The notes beneath the pieces were generated by a model, which did not search any database, had not been told where the DNA came from, and worked only from the letters and a program-made list of their open reading frames with translations. Below, piece by piece: positions 8,745 through 17,674 of a stretch of DNA of 64,000 nt; within the stretch, counting starts at the first letter, position 1; the number at the start of each line of letters is the position of its first letter. This stretch comes from Rubripirellula tenax (GTDB lineage Bacteria > Planctomycetota > Planctomycetia > Pirellulales > Pirellulaceae). The stretch is taken from the NCBI RefSeq assembly GCF_007860125.1, contig NZ_SJPW01000002.1, forward strand, positions 907,768 through 971,767, in the 5' to 3' direction. The translations under genes were made by a program, and so were the position numbers.

Positions 8745-9832
8745 GCGTCGCTGCCCAGGCCGCGGCCTCGCGGGATGAATTTGCACATCAGGATGCCCAA
8801 CATGTACAAGAACATCAGCGGGATCGCCAACGCGATCATGCTGGTCACGTCGGCCGGCGTCACGATCATCGCGATCACGTTGATCACCAGTACCGCGACC
8901 TTCCAGCTATCGATGAAGGCCTGTGTCTCCAGCAGCCCGATGCGTTGGATGAACAACATCACCAGTGGCAATTGGAACGCGATTCCGAATCCCAGTGGCA
9001 GCATCAGAACGAAGTTGACGTAGTACGAAAGCCGCGGCTCGATGGCGACATCCATGGAACCGTTGAACGCCAACAGGAATGCCAACACATAATGCAGCAC
9101 CAGAAAGAACGCCAAGATCACACCGCTGATGAAAAGCAACACGGAGATCGGCAGATAGACGTACACATAGCGTCGCTCGTGGTCATGAAGTCCCGCCGCC
9201 ACGAATGACCAGATGTGATAGAAAATCATCGGCGATGCAAAGACAGCACCGACGATCAATCCGGCTTTGACCCAGATCATGAACGGCTCTTCCATCTTCA
9301 ACGAACTGAGGCCGGTCTTGTTTTGACGCAGTTGAAGACGTGGCTTCAGTTTCGCCGGGTCGGGAATCGATCCCAGGATATTGGCCAACTCTCGAGGCTC
9401 GATCGTGACCTGAGCGGTTTCGTCGGTGGACGTTTGGCCCGACACCGAAACATCGGCATCGCTCGCCGGTGGCACCACGGCCCGCAACGAATCCATCGTT
9501 AGGTTTTGATATTCTTCGGGAACGTCGTAGACGATCTCCGCGACCAGTGATCCGCCCGAAAGGAAGGCCCGAAGCGGTTTGACTTCGTCGGATTTCGGAT
9601 CGTAACCCATCCGATACAAGTCGCGATCGGCCTGGAATTCGCGGATCGCAGATTCCAGCGGTTTTTGAATGAACAAAATCACGCTGTCAGCGAAGAACAA
9701 CCCGAACAACATCCCGAAGGTCAACCACATGATTGCCTTCACCAAACTTTGGCGAAGTTCATCCAGGTGCTCCCCGAACGTCATCGTCGAATTGTCAAAC
9801 AGGTCGTCTTTGGGGCGAGCCAATCGGTCCAC
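8729..9832 (-). CDS. tatC: Sec-independent (Tat) translocase subunit TatC
   Basis: TatC is the multispanning inner-membrane receptor that recognises twin-arginine signal peptides. The family N-terminal motif FGEHLDELR is at residues 19-27 of this start choice. Membrane segments lie near 32-55 and 176-200, with four more following and the conserved F-x-x-E-like, proline-rich C-terminal half. At about 367 residues it is far longer than ordinary TatC (about 250), because the first periplasmic loop has about 120 residues (56-175). The start is unclear: GTG 9832 keeps a family-like leader; ATG 9784 starts immediately before the motif. No TatA/B gene is present. A Tat-signal DUF1501 protein in this window is a likely client. 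Confidence 0.93.
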   Translation of the reverse strand: MDRLARPKDDLFDNSTMTFGEHLDELRQSLVKAIMWLTFGMLFGLFFADSVILFIQKPLESAIREFQADRDLYRMGYDPKSDEVKPLRAFLSGGSLVAEIVYDVPEEYQNLTMDSLRAVVPPASDADVSVSGQTSTDETAQVTIEPRELANILGSIPDPAKLKPRLQLRQNKTGLSSLKMEEPFMIWVKAGLIVGAVFASPMIFYHIWSFVAAGLHDHERRYVYVYLPISVLLFISGVILAFFLVLHYVLAFLLAFNGSMDVAIEPRLSYYVNFVLMLPLGFGIAFQLPLVMLFIQRIGLLETQAFIDSWKVAVLVINVIAMIVTPADVTSMIALAIPLMFLYMLGILMCKFIPRGRGLGSDAYDPA

Positions 9833-9980
9833 GAATCGTGTCTCACATGGGCCAGAATCTGCTCTGGCGTTAAAAAGGGACGTATATTTCCAACAGTGTA
9901 ACAGCCGGCGGCGAAAACGCCCGGGCCACCGATATCCTGAACGTCGCAAAATCTTGGTTGTCACCGACAAAAATACGCCG

Positions 9981-10970
9981 ATGAATGCCTATCCGCTCAC
10001 CTTTCACCCCGTTTTGAAGCAAACCATTTGGGGCGGTCGCCGCTTAGGCACCCAATTGGGCAAGCCCATCGGCGCAGATTCCAATTATGCCGAAAGTTGG
10101 GATATCGTCGATCATGGGGCTGACCAGAGCGTTGTCGCCGACGGTCCGCTGGCCGGAAAGACGTTGGCAGAAGTCATTGCGTCTAACCGCAAGTGGTTGC
10201 TCGGCGATGTAGATGTAAAGGGAATCGATTCGAAAGGATCGGGGCGGTTTCCGCTGCTGTTCAAATATCTCGATTGCAACCGCGTCCTGTCGGTCCAAGT
10301 TCACCCCGACGATCGATACGCCGCCCAGATGAGCCAACCCGACTTGGGAAAAACCGAAGCCTGGTATGTCGTTGCTGCCGATCCAGGAAGCCTGATTTAT
10401 GCCGGTCTGAAATCGGACGTCAACAAAGCGACTCTGCGTGAAGCGGTGCAGGCGGGTCAAACCGAACAGGCACTGCATTCATTTCAGCCTCAGGTCGGCG
10501 ACATCGTTTTCATCCCCGCCGGAACGGTACACGCCCTCGGTGCGGGTCTGGTGATTGCCGAAATCCAGCAATCCAGTGATACGACCTTCCGTTTGTTCGA
10601 TTGGAATCGCGTCGACGAGCAAGGCAACAGCCGGCCGCTTCATATTTCAAAGAGCCTGGACGTGACGGACTATGCATCGGGTCCTGTGATGCCCCGGCGT
10701 CCGGACGAAGAAGTCGCAGGCTGGCAAACGATGGTCCAGAGCGACAAGTTCGTGATGCAATTGATGACCAAGGGCGTCGACACCCTCGGCGGCGACGGCA
10801 AGTTTCACATCGTGACCGTTCCACGCGGGCGAGTGACATTGGAATTCGCCGGCGAGACTCAGACACTCGGTGCGGGCACAACCATGCTGTTACCGGCGGC
10901 ATCGTCGACGTGCAAAGTTGCGGTGCCATCGCCTGATTCCGTCGTGATGGCGTCGCACTTGCCGGACTGA
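9981..10970 (+). CDS. manA: Mannose-6-phosphate isomerase, class I
   Basis: This 329-residue zinc enzyme interconverts mannose 6-phosphate and fructose 6-phosphate. The short bacterial type I form is shown by QVHPDD near residue 99, EAWYVV near 119 and PAGTVHALGAG near 178, which carry the metal ligands and active-site residues, with a small C-terminal cupin-like half. ATG 9981 gives the standard N-terminus beginning just before the PLTFHPVLKQTIWGG motif. It is divergent from tatC across about 150 bases. It may supply mannose precursors for polysaccharide synthesis. Confidence 0.93.
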   Translation: MNAYPLTFHPVLKQTIWGGRRLGTQLGKPIGADSNYAESWDIVDHGADQSVVADGPLAGKTLAEVIASNRKWLLGDVDVKGIDSKGSGRFPLLFKYLDCNRVLSVQVHPDDRYAAQMSQPDLGKTEAWYVVAADPGSLIYAGLKSDVNKATLREAVQAGQTEQALHSFQPQVGDIVFIPAGTVHALGAGLVIAEIQQSSDTTFRLFDWNRVDEQGNSRPLHISKSLDVTDYASGPVMPRRPDEEVAGWQTMVQSDKFVMQLMTKGVDTLGGDGKFHIVTVPRGRVTLEFAGETQTLGAGTTMLLPAASSTCKVAVPSPDSVVMASHLPD

Positions 10971-11177
10971 TGCGAACGACCCGAACTGGGTTCCACGATT
11001 CCTCAGGGATCGGAACGGAATGCTTGCTAAGCGTGGTGCCAGTCGGTCGATCGAGACCTTGATCCCACACGTCATTCCTTCGGGTGACAAAGTCGCTCTT
11101 ACAAGTGACGGCGAAACCTATGTATGGTTGGCCGCGGGACGCCCCCCGATCAACCAGTTTCTTGGGAATTCATCGTC

Positions 11178-11447
11178 ATGACAGGTCGCCGATTCGCGTC
11201 TCTTTCCAGTTTCGGTTTGGCTGCAATTGCGGCCATCGCCATTTCCGGATGTCGGGGTAACGGTTTTTTCCCGCCCGCCGGGCCGATGAACCAGCAACAA
11301 GCCAACGCGATCGCCCACGATCCGTTTCCTCAAAACGGCATCGCTCCGGACGAATTGGCGTCTCGACCACCGGATTACCAACAACCCCTGCCCGAAGCCG
11401 TGCGGAATCGACTGGTACCCGACGCGATGCCTTGGCTGGGACGTTAG
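11178..11447 (+). CDS. Small predicted lipoprotein
   Basis: This 89-residue protein begins with a basic N-terminus and a hydrophobic stretch ending in a lipobox (AISGC, cysteine near residue 25). It should therefore be lipid-modified and membrane-anchored. The mature part is short, proline-rich and has no domain I recognise. ATG 11178 is chosen because it puts a normal signal peptide before the lipobox; longer starts do not. It lies between manA and the pseudouridine synthase gene with gaps of 207 and 84 bases, so it is probably its own unit. Function unknown. Confidence 0.7.
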   Translation: MTGRRFASLSSFGLAAIAAIAISGCRGNGFFPPAGPMNQQQANAIAHDPFPQNGIAPDELASRPPDYQQPLPEAVRNRLVPDAMPWLGR

Positions 11448-11531
11448 TGATTGCTCGGATTGATCCACTACGGGATTGGACTCGGTTTTGGTAGGTTGGG
11501 TGGTTAACGCCCATTCAACTCCAAGACCATC

Positions 11532-12731
11532 ATGCCTCGTAAAACCGCCAAGAAACGCCCCTCGAACTCCGCAGGCGATCCCTCCACGCTGCGTCTGCAA
11601 CGTGTTTTGGCCGGCGCGGGCTTTGGTTCGCGACGCCAGTGCGAGGAATTGATCGAAGACGGCCGCGTCCACGTCGATGGCGTGGTCGTCGACAAACTGG
11701 GATCTTCGGTCGACCCGGAAACTCAAAAGATCCTGGTCGACGGCCAGCCGCTGCGGAAACAGAAAACGGTTTACTACGCCGTCAACAAACCCGTCGGTGT
11801 GGTCACGACCAATCGCGATCCCCAGGGCCGGCCGCGAGTCGTCGACTTGGTGCCACCCGACGAACGCGTGTTCCCGGTCGGTCGGTTGGACCTCAGCAGC
11901 GAGGGTCTGATCCTGCTGACCAACGACGGTGAACTGGCCCAGCAATTGACGCACCCCAGCTTCGGCGTGAAAAAAGTCTATCGCGTGATCGTCGCGGGCA
12001 AAGTCGAAAACGAAACGATGAAGAAGATGCGTGAAGGCATCTACATCGCCGAGGGCTTCGTCAAAGTCGATGGCGCGAAGCTGCTGAAGTCGAAAGCAAA
12101 ATCGAGCGAGCTTGAAGTCACCCTTCGCGAAGGCAAGAACCGCGAAATCCGCCGCATCTTCGCCCGTTTCGGTCACAAGGTACAACAATTGCGCCGGATC
12201 GCTGTCGGACCACTGAAATTGGGGGACATGCCGCCGGGCGCGTACCGAGTCGTTGCTCGTGATGAAGTCGACAAGCTGTGGGCCGCCTGCGAAGCCGCCG
12301 AGAAAGAATCGGCCGCGACTTCGGCGCAAAAACGATCCAGTGGCGCCAAGCGAGCAGCAAAGAAGTACGGCGTAAAGGCTTCCAGTCGAACGACAAAACC
12401 GGGTGGCAATACGGCCGGGAAATCAAGCGGCAAGAAAGTCGGGCGTGCCGCAACGAAGTCGACGCCGGCGACGTTTTCGCTGCCGAAGAAACCTTCGAGT
12501 GGCGGCGTCATCATCGGCGGCGATGCGAGCCCGAAACTGGACCGCTCACAACAGAAAGAGCACGTCGTCCAACCGCGCCCCAAAGGCGGAAAGCGAAACG
12601 CGGCGGGGCGTGACGCCGATGGCGAAGGAACGCGATCAAGTCGACCACCATCTCGCGGCGCGAAGCGAAAAGGATTCAAGGGTAAGGGCGGCGGTGGCCG
12701 TTCTTCGGGACGAGGCACGAAGAAACGATAA
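11532..12731 (+). CDS. Pseudouridine synthase (RsuA/RluB/E/F family) with a long basic tail
   Basis: Residues about 17-60 form an S4 RNA-binding domain (LQRVLAGAGFGSRRQCEELI). Residues 75-235 form the catalytic domain, with GRLDLSSEGLILLTNDG near 117 containing the catalytic aspartate. The product is likely a cytoplasmic enzyme making pseudouridine in rRNA, most like RluB. After about residue 250 there is a tail of about 145 residues rich in Lys, Arg, Ser and Gly with no recognisable fold, probably an RNA-binding extension. The stop is 2 bases before pyrK, so the two are probably co-transcribed. The exact target base cannot be told. Confidence 0.9.
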   Translation: MPRKTAKKRPSNSAGDPSTLRLQRVLAGAGFGSRRQCEELIEDGRVHVDGVVVDKLGSSVDPETQKILVDGQPLRKQKTVYYAVNKPVGVVTTNRDPQGRPRVVDLVPPDERVFPVGRLDLSSEGLILLTNDGELAQQLTHPSFGVKKVYRVIVAGKVENETMKKMREGIYIAEGFVKVDGAKLLKSKAKSSELEVTLREGKNREIRRIFARFGHKVQQLRRIAVGPLKLGDMPPGAYRVVARDEVDKLWAACEAAEKESAATSAQKRSSGAKRAAKKYGVKASSRTTKPGGNTAGKSSGKKVGRAATKSTPATFSLPKKPSSGGVIIGGDASPKLDRSQQKEHVVQPRPKGGKRNAAGRDADGEGTRSSRPPSRGAKRKGFKGKGGGGRSSGRGTKKR

Positions 12732-12733
12732 CG

Positions 12734-13609
12734 ATGTCAAAACTGCATGCCGACTACTACGCCGATTCGATGGTGCAAATCGACGGCGCGATCGAATGGA
12801 ATGAACCGGTTGGCGAAGAAACCTATCGCATCCGAATCGTTGCACCAACGCTCGCCGCGGCCGTGGTGCCGGGGCAATTCGTGATGATCCGGATCAAGGG
12901 AATCAACGCGCCACTGATCGGACGAGCCCTTGCGGTCTATGACGTGATCGCCGACGAATCGGGATCACTCCGGTGCATCGACTTGGTTTACCTTCGCAAA
13001 GGCGTGATGACGACGGCGCTGGCGAACTGCCAAGTCGGTACCGAAGTCACGGTGTGGGGACCGCTGGGCAATGGATTTTCTAATCGTCCGTGCGACCGAC
13101 TGATCATGGCGGTTGGCGGTATCGGACAAACGCCGATGTTGCTGCTGGGCCAAGAGGCACTGGGTACGCGAACGTTCGGTGTCGACCGAGCGTCGGGATG
13201 GGCAAGCTCAGCGGAAATCATCTACGGCGCCCGGCGAGCAAGTCTGTTGGCCGGTGTCGACGATTTTCGCGGCGCCGGATTCGATGTCACCCTGTGTACC
13301 GACGATGGTTCCGTCGGCGAAAAACGTCTGGTGCCAGACGTCCTGGCCGAACGACTGTCCACAATCGAAGCGGGCACGCGAGTCCGTGTAGTGACGTGCG
13401 GCCCCGAAATCATGATGCAAAAAGTGGCTCAGACGTGTGAAGCCGCGGGCGTCGATTGCCAAGTCAGCATGGAAACGCCCATGGCGTGCGGCATCGGCAT
13501 CTGTTTCTCATGCGTCGCCAAAATCCGCCAAGACGACGGTGAATGGGACTACAAACGGACCTGTGTCGAAGGCCCGATCTTTGACGCCGAGAAACTTTGC
13601 TGGGATTGA
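12734..13609 (+). CDS. pyrK: Dihydroorotate dehydrogenase electron transfer subunit (PyrK-like)
   Basis: This 291-residue flavoprotein has an FAD-binding barrel (PGQFVMIRI near residue 44, then a GRALAVYD stretch), an NAD-binding part (AVGGIGQTPMLLL near 123) and a C-terminal cysteine cluster (CGIGICFSC near 255) followed by a fourth cysteine near 277, fitting a [2Fe-2S] centre. PyrK passes electrons from the type 1B PyrD to NAD. No pyrD gene lies nearby, so the partner must be elsewhere; a related ferredoxin-NADP reductase role cannot be excluded. It follows the pseudouridine synthase gene by 2 bases. Confidence 0.85.
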   Translation: MSKLHADYYADSMVQIDGAIEWNEPVGEETYRIRIVAPTLAAAVVPGQFVMIRIKGINAPLIGRALAVYDVIADESGSLRCIDLVYLRKGVMTTALANCQVGTEVTVWGPLGNGFSNRPCDRLIMAVGGIGQTPMLLLGQEALGTRTFGVDRASGWASSAEIIYGARRASLLAGVDDFRGAGFDVTLCTDDGSVGEKRLVPDVLAERLSTIEAGTRVRVVTCGPEIMMQKVAQTCEAAGVDCQVSMETPMACGIGICFSCVAKIRQDDGEWDYKRTCVEGPIFDAEKLCWD

Positions 13610-13633
13610 GTGCTGCGAAGCCCTCGCCGGTCT

Positions 13634-15382
13634 CTATGGCTTCGGTGCCGCCTCGGCCATCACGGCCAGGTCTTCGGCGCCAACGCGGGTGCAGAAATCG
13701 CCTAGTGACTCGGTGCCTTCTCGGTTCGCTTTGAACGCTGCGAAAATCGCGATTAGCTCATCCACCACGACGTCATCCGATACCAAGTCCTTGTAGATGA
13801 ACGCCAATCGATTCCCCAGCCAACCGCCGCCGGCGAACACCGTGTACTTGTCCTTGGCTTTCCCAACCAACGCGATGTCCGCGTTGTAGGGACGAGCGCA
13901 TCCGTTGGGGCAACCCGTCATTCGGATCGTGAATCTTTCTTTTGCCAATCCCAATTTCGCCAACGGTGCTTCTAAGCCATCGATGATGCTGGGCAGCCGA
14001 CGCTCGCTTTCGGTAATCGCAAGTCCACACGTCGGAAGCGCTACGCACGACATCGACCAACGACGAACGGTGCTGGTGTCTTCGGTGATCGGCATTTGGT
14101 TCTGCTTGACCAGACCGATCAGCTTGTCTTTGTCCGCTTCGGCAATGTCGGTGAAGATCACGCTTTGGTGACCCGTCATACGAATTTCGGTTTTGAATTC
14201 GTGGCACACCGCACGCAAAGCCGCTTTGAGCTGGTGGTTGTTGTCGTCGTACAAACGGCCGTTTTCGATGTTCAAGCCATACGACCACTTGCCGTCGCCT
14301 TGCGCTTGCCAACCCATGTGATCGTCCACTTCGTGAACGTCGTCGGGCGTGCAGTCGGCCAACTTTTCGCCGTAGTACTTTTCGACTTCGGCGCGGAACT
14401 TTTCGATGCCCCACTCGGCGATCAGGTACTTCAGTCTCGCCACCTTACGGTCGGCGCGATTTCCGTTGTCGCGTTGAACTTGCAAAACACACTGGCAAAC
14501 TGCGACAACTTGCTCGGGCGTCGCAAACGCCATTCGCTTGGCCAACGCCGGGAATGTCTTCGCCGCCGACGGCGTGGTGCCCATGCCGCCGCCGACCAAC
14601 ACGTTGTATCCGATCACGTTGTCGTCGCGGACGATCGCCAACAGCCCGATATCTTGGGTGTAAAGGTCGACGCAATTGTCGTCAGGAAAACCGATGCCCA
14701 TTTTGAACTTACGCGGCAAGTACGTCGCACCGTAAAGCGGTTCAACGGCATCGCCACTGACGCGGCCATGAACGGTGGGACCCTCGTTGCCGCCGCCTTC
14801 CAGCGTCTTTTCGCCGGATTCGGGATCGGTTAGCCAAAGTTCGTGGTAGGCACTCGTTTGCGGCGCCATCGCGGTGGTCAACTCGTCGGTCAACGCTTCG
14901 ATTTGGGCGTGAACGTTGCCGGTCCGCTTGGCCGGACAGCACATGATGTTTCGGTTCACGTCGCCGCAGGCGGCAAGTGTCGACAACGCCATATCGTTGA
15001 TCCGCTTGATCGTCGGCCGCAGGTTGTCCTTCAGGATTCCGTGCAACTGGATCGTTTGGCGGGTTGTGATTTTCATTGTCGAGTTGCCCAGTTCTTCACA
15101 GGCATCCAGCATCGACAAAAACTGGTCTGATGTGATCCGACCACCGGGAATCCGCAGCCGCAGCATCATCGAATAGGCTTTTCCGCCGCCTTCCTTCTTG
15201 GCGGCTCCCCGTGCATCGCGGTCGTCTTGCTGGTACGAACCGTGAAACTTCAGCAATTGCAGATTGTCTTTATCGAAGTGGTCGACGGGAGCGGCGACTT
15301 CTTCACCGATCGTGCCCTTCAAATACTTGCTGGCGGTTTTGATCGATTCGACGGGGCTTAATTTTGGTGTGTCGGTAGACAT
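13634..15382 (-). CDS. cysI: Assimilatory sulfite reductase hemoprotein (siroheme / [4Fe-4S])
   Basis: This 582-residue protein has the two-fold repeat of sulfite/nitrite reductases. The first half contains the TTRQTIQLHGI substrate-site motif near residue 104. The second has CVALPTCGLAI near 446 and TGCPNGCARP near 490, giving the four cysteines that bind the iron-sulfur cluster and siroheme. It reduces sulfite to sulfide by six electrons. The sequence looks more like CysI than NirA. No flavoprotein CysJ gene is present; a ferredoxin or a reductase elsewhere must supply electrons. It is convergent with pyrK and divergent from folD across 172 bases. Confidence 0.88.
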   Translation of the reverse strand: MSTDTPKLSPVESIKTASKYLKGTIGEEVAAPVDHFDKDNLQLLKFHGSYQQDDRDARGAAKKEGGGKAYSMMLRLRIPGGRITSDQFLSMLDACEELGNSTMKITTRQTIQLHGILKDNLRPTIKRINDMALSTLAACGDVNRNIMCCPAKRTGNVHAQIEALTDELTTAMAPQTSAYHELWLTDPESGEKTLEGGGNEGPTVHGRVSGDAVEPLYGATYLPRKFKMGIGFPDDNCVDLYTQDIGLLAIVRDDNVIGYNVLVGGGMGTTPSAAKTFPALAKRMAFATPEQVVAVCQCVLQVQRDNGNRADRKVARLKYLIAEWGIEKFRAEVEKYYGEKLADCTPDDVHEVDDHMGWQAQGDGKWSYGLNIENGRLYDDNNHQLKAALRAVCHEFKTEIRMTGHQSVIFTDIAEADKDKLIGLVKQNQMPITEDTSTVRRWSMSCVALPTCGLAITESERRLPSIIDGLEAPLAKLGLAKERFTIRMTGCPNGCARPYNADIALVGKAKDKYTVFAGGGWLGNRLAFIYKDLVSDDVVVDELIAIFAAFKANREGTESLGDFCTRVGAEDLAVMAEAAPKP

Positions 15383-15554
15383 CGAGACACAAATCCTGTG
15401 TGATTTCTAATACGTGGGGGGCGAAGATTCGCCGGGCGGTGCTTTTCAATGCGATTCGTTACAGTTTCCGCAGCTCCAGCCTTCTGCGTAACTATACCGG
15501 TCGCCGCCGTTTCTCACTATGGCGATCAATTCGGACGTATTGGAAGTGAAATCG

Positions 15555-16460
15555 ATGACAGCGAGACTCTTGGACGGCAAACGCGTCGCCGCAGAAATTC
15601 GTGACGAAGTGGGCAACGAAGTCCGTGCATTCGTGCAATCGGGCGGGCCGACGCCGTGTTTGACGGCCGTTCTGGTCGGCGAAGACCCGGCCAGCCAGGT
15701 TTATGTGCGAAACAAAGCCAAAGCCTGTGAAAAAGCGGGAATCGACGGCCGGACGATGCGACTTCCCGCCGATACGACCCAAATCCAATTGGTCGAAGTC
15801 GTCCGCGGGCTCAACGCCGATCCGGCCGTTCACGGCATCTTGGTCCAATTGCCGCTGCCGGCGGGCGGCAATGGCGGACAAGGCTTTAACGAGCGGGCGA
15901 TTTTGGACACGGTCGATCCGAACAAGGATGTCGACGCGTTTTCCCCCGTCAACGTGGGCCTTTTGATGCAAGGCCGGCCCAGGTTCTTGCCCTGTACCCC
16001 ACACGGCATCGTCCAGCTTTTGCATCGCGAAAAGATCTCGGTGGCCGGCAAGCACGTCGTCGTCGTCGGCCGCAGCGACATCGTCGGCAAACCGATGGCC
16101 ATGATGTTGGCCCAGCGAGACGGTTCGTGTGGCCGCGAGGTTGCCAACGCTACCGTCACGATCGCCCACAGCCGAACCGCCAACCTGGCCGAAGTTTGTC
16201 GATCCGCCGACATCCTGATCGCGGCTGTCGGCGTCCCGGAAATGATCGGCGGCGACATGGTTGCCGATGGGGCCGTGGTGATCGACGTCGGTATCAATCG
16301 AGTCGAAGACGGCGCTGGCGGCTACAAGTTGGTCGGCGACGTGAACTTTGCCGAAGCGATGGACAAGGCGTCGGCAATCACACCGGTGCCCGGAGGCGTC
16401 GGCCCACTTACGATCGCGATGCTGCTGCACAATACGCTGCTGGCCGCGAAGCAGTCCTAG
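15555..16460 (+). CDS. folD: Bifunctional methylenetetrahydrofolate dehydrogenase / cyclohydrolase
   Basis: This 301-residue enzyme carries out two steps of one-carbon metabolism, from 5,10-methylene- to 10-formyl-tetrahydrofolate. Signatures are YVRNKAKACEKAGI near residue 52 (catalytic lysine), VQLPLP near 98, GRSDIVGKPMAMML near 172 (NADP site) and TPVPGGVGPLT near 277. The length fits the family. ATG 15555 starts just before the ARLLDGKRVA motif; ATG 15519 would add 12 atypical residues. It is convergent with galE. Confidence 0.95.
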   Translation: MTARLLDGKRVAAEIRDEVGNEVRAFVQSGGPTPCLTAVLVGEDPASQVYVRNKAKACEKAGIDGRTMRLPADTTQIQLVEVVRGLNADPAVHGILVQLPLPAGGNGGQGFNERAILDTVDPNKDVDAFSPVNVGLLMQGRPRFLPCTPHGIVQLLHREKISVAGKHVVVVGRSDIVGKPMAMMLAQRDGSCGREVANATVTIAHSRTANLAEVCRSADILIAAVGVPEMIGGDMVADGAVVIDVGINRVEDGAGGYKLVGDVNFAEAMDKASAITPVPGGVGPLTIAMLLHNTLLAAKQS

Positions 16461-16508
16461 CCCGGTCAACGCCAAGCTCAACGCCAAGCGTTAACGGTAC
16501 AAGCCCGA

Positions 16509-17501
16509 TCAAACCGATGCCGAAGCGTATCCCTTGGGATGGCTCTGGTGCCATCGCCATGCCGTTTCGATGATCGATTTCACGTCGGTATACTTGGGCT
16601 CCCATCCGAGCAACTTCTTGGCCAAACGGGCATCGGCGACTAATTCTGGCGGATCGCCCGCACGCCGCGTTCCCATGATTTCGGGGATCGCGTGGCCGGT
16701 GACTTCGCGGCAGGCGTCGATGATCTCACGGACGCTGGTGCCTTTGCCGGTGCCAAGGTTCACGCACAATCCCTTGCCCGCTTCCAAACGCTCCATCGCC
16801 GCCAAGTGGGCAGCGCCCAGATCGTCGATGTGGATGTAGTCGCGGATACAAGTTCCATCGGGCGTCGGATAGTCGTCGCCGTAAATGGTGATGGCTTCAC
16901 GTTGCCCCAGCGCGACTTGCAACACGATCGGGATCAAGTGAGATTCCGGCGTGTGGTCTTCGCCGATCGTTCCGTCGGGCCGAGCACCAGCGGCGTTGAA
17001 GTATCGCAGCGCCGCGTAAGCGAATCCATATGCGGCGGCATAGTCGGCCAGCGCCTGTTCAATCACCAACTTGGTAAACCCGTACGGGTTGATGGGATGC
17101 TGTGGCGTGGTTTCAGGGATCGGCACGATTTCGGGTTCACCGTAGGTGGCCGTCGTGCTGCTGAAAACAATCTTTTTGACGTCGGCTTCTCGCATCGCAT
17201 CAAGCAATTCGAGCGCCGCGATCACGTTGTTGCGATAGTACAGCGATGGATCGTTGACGGATTCGTTGACCAGTGCGAACGCGGCGAAGTGCATGACCGC
17301 GTCGATCTTCTTGCCCTTCAGCGTCGACACCAACTTGGCTTGATCGGCCAAATCGCCCTGCACCAACATTCCCGGCGGGACCGCACCGGCGTGGCCTCGC
17401 GAGAGGTTGTCGTAAACCGTGACCGTGTGCCCGGCGTCCATCAACGTACGGACTGCGTGTGAACCGATGTAACCGGCGCCGCCGACAACCAAAACATTCA
17501 T
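16509..17501 (-). CDS. galE: UDP-glucose 4-epimerase
   Basis: This 330-residue short-chain dehydrogenase-type enzyme interconverts UDP-glucose and UDP-galactose, supplying sugars for polysaccharides. The N-terminal GGAGYIGSHAVRTL is the NAD-binding motif. SSTTATYGEP near residue 120 and the YGFTK pair near 145 give the catalytic Ser, Tyr and Lys. ATG 17501 matches the family start; the longer in-frame region upstream reads through the intergenic sequence. It is divergent from the Xer recombinase gene. Confidence 0.94.
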   Translation of the reverse strand: MNVLVVGGAGYIGSHAVRTLMDAGHTVTVYDNLSRGHAGAVPPGMLVQGDLADQAKLVSTLKGKKIDAVMHFAAFALVNESVNDPSLYYRNNVIAALELLDAMREADVKKIVFSSTTATYGEPEIVPIPETTPQHPINPYGFTKLVIEQALADYAAAYGFAYAALRYFNAAGARPDGTIGEDHTPESHLIPIVLQVALGQREAITIYGDDYPTPDGTCIRDYIHIDDLGAAHLAAMERLEAGKGLCVNLGTGKGTSVREIIDACREVTGHAIPEIMGTRRAGDPPELVADARLAKKLLGWEPKYTDVKSIIETAWRWHQSHPKGYASASV

Positions 17502-17674
17502 AACAAAGTGATACTCAAGAGGAATCCGGACAACCCGAAAGCTCGTCCGCCGATTGTTCGCGGAGGGCAGGTTTCGACGACCAGAATAGATAGTCGATCG
17601 ATCCGCCGAAAGGGAAACCTTTGACGGCAGCCCTGCGCTAGCGATGCGATTTCCCCACTCCCCGGATCCATTTG

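Noticed and set aside
11118-12329. 403-codon open frame on the minus strand
   Set aside because: It is antisense to the lipoprotein and pseudouridine synthase genes; the sequence has no family character and arises from the GC-rich codon pattern.
14096-14833. 245-codon open frame on the plus strand within the sulfite reductase gene
   Set aside because: It is a shadow of a certain gene on the other strand, with unusual composition and no motif.
16461-16508. Direct repeat CAACGCCAAG and a small stem between folD and galE
   Set aside because: The stem is only 5 bp with no T run, so I do not call it a terminator.
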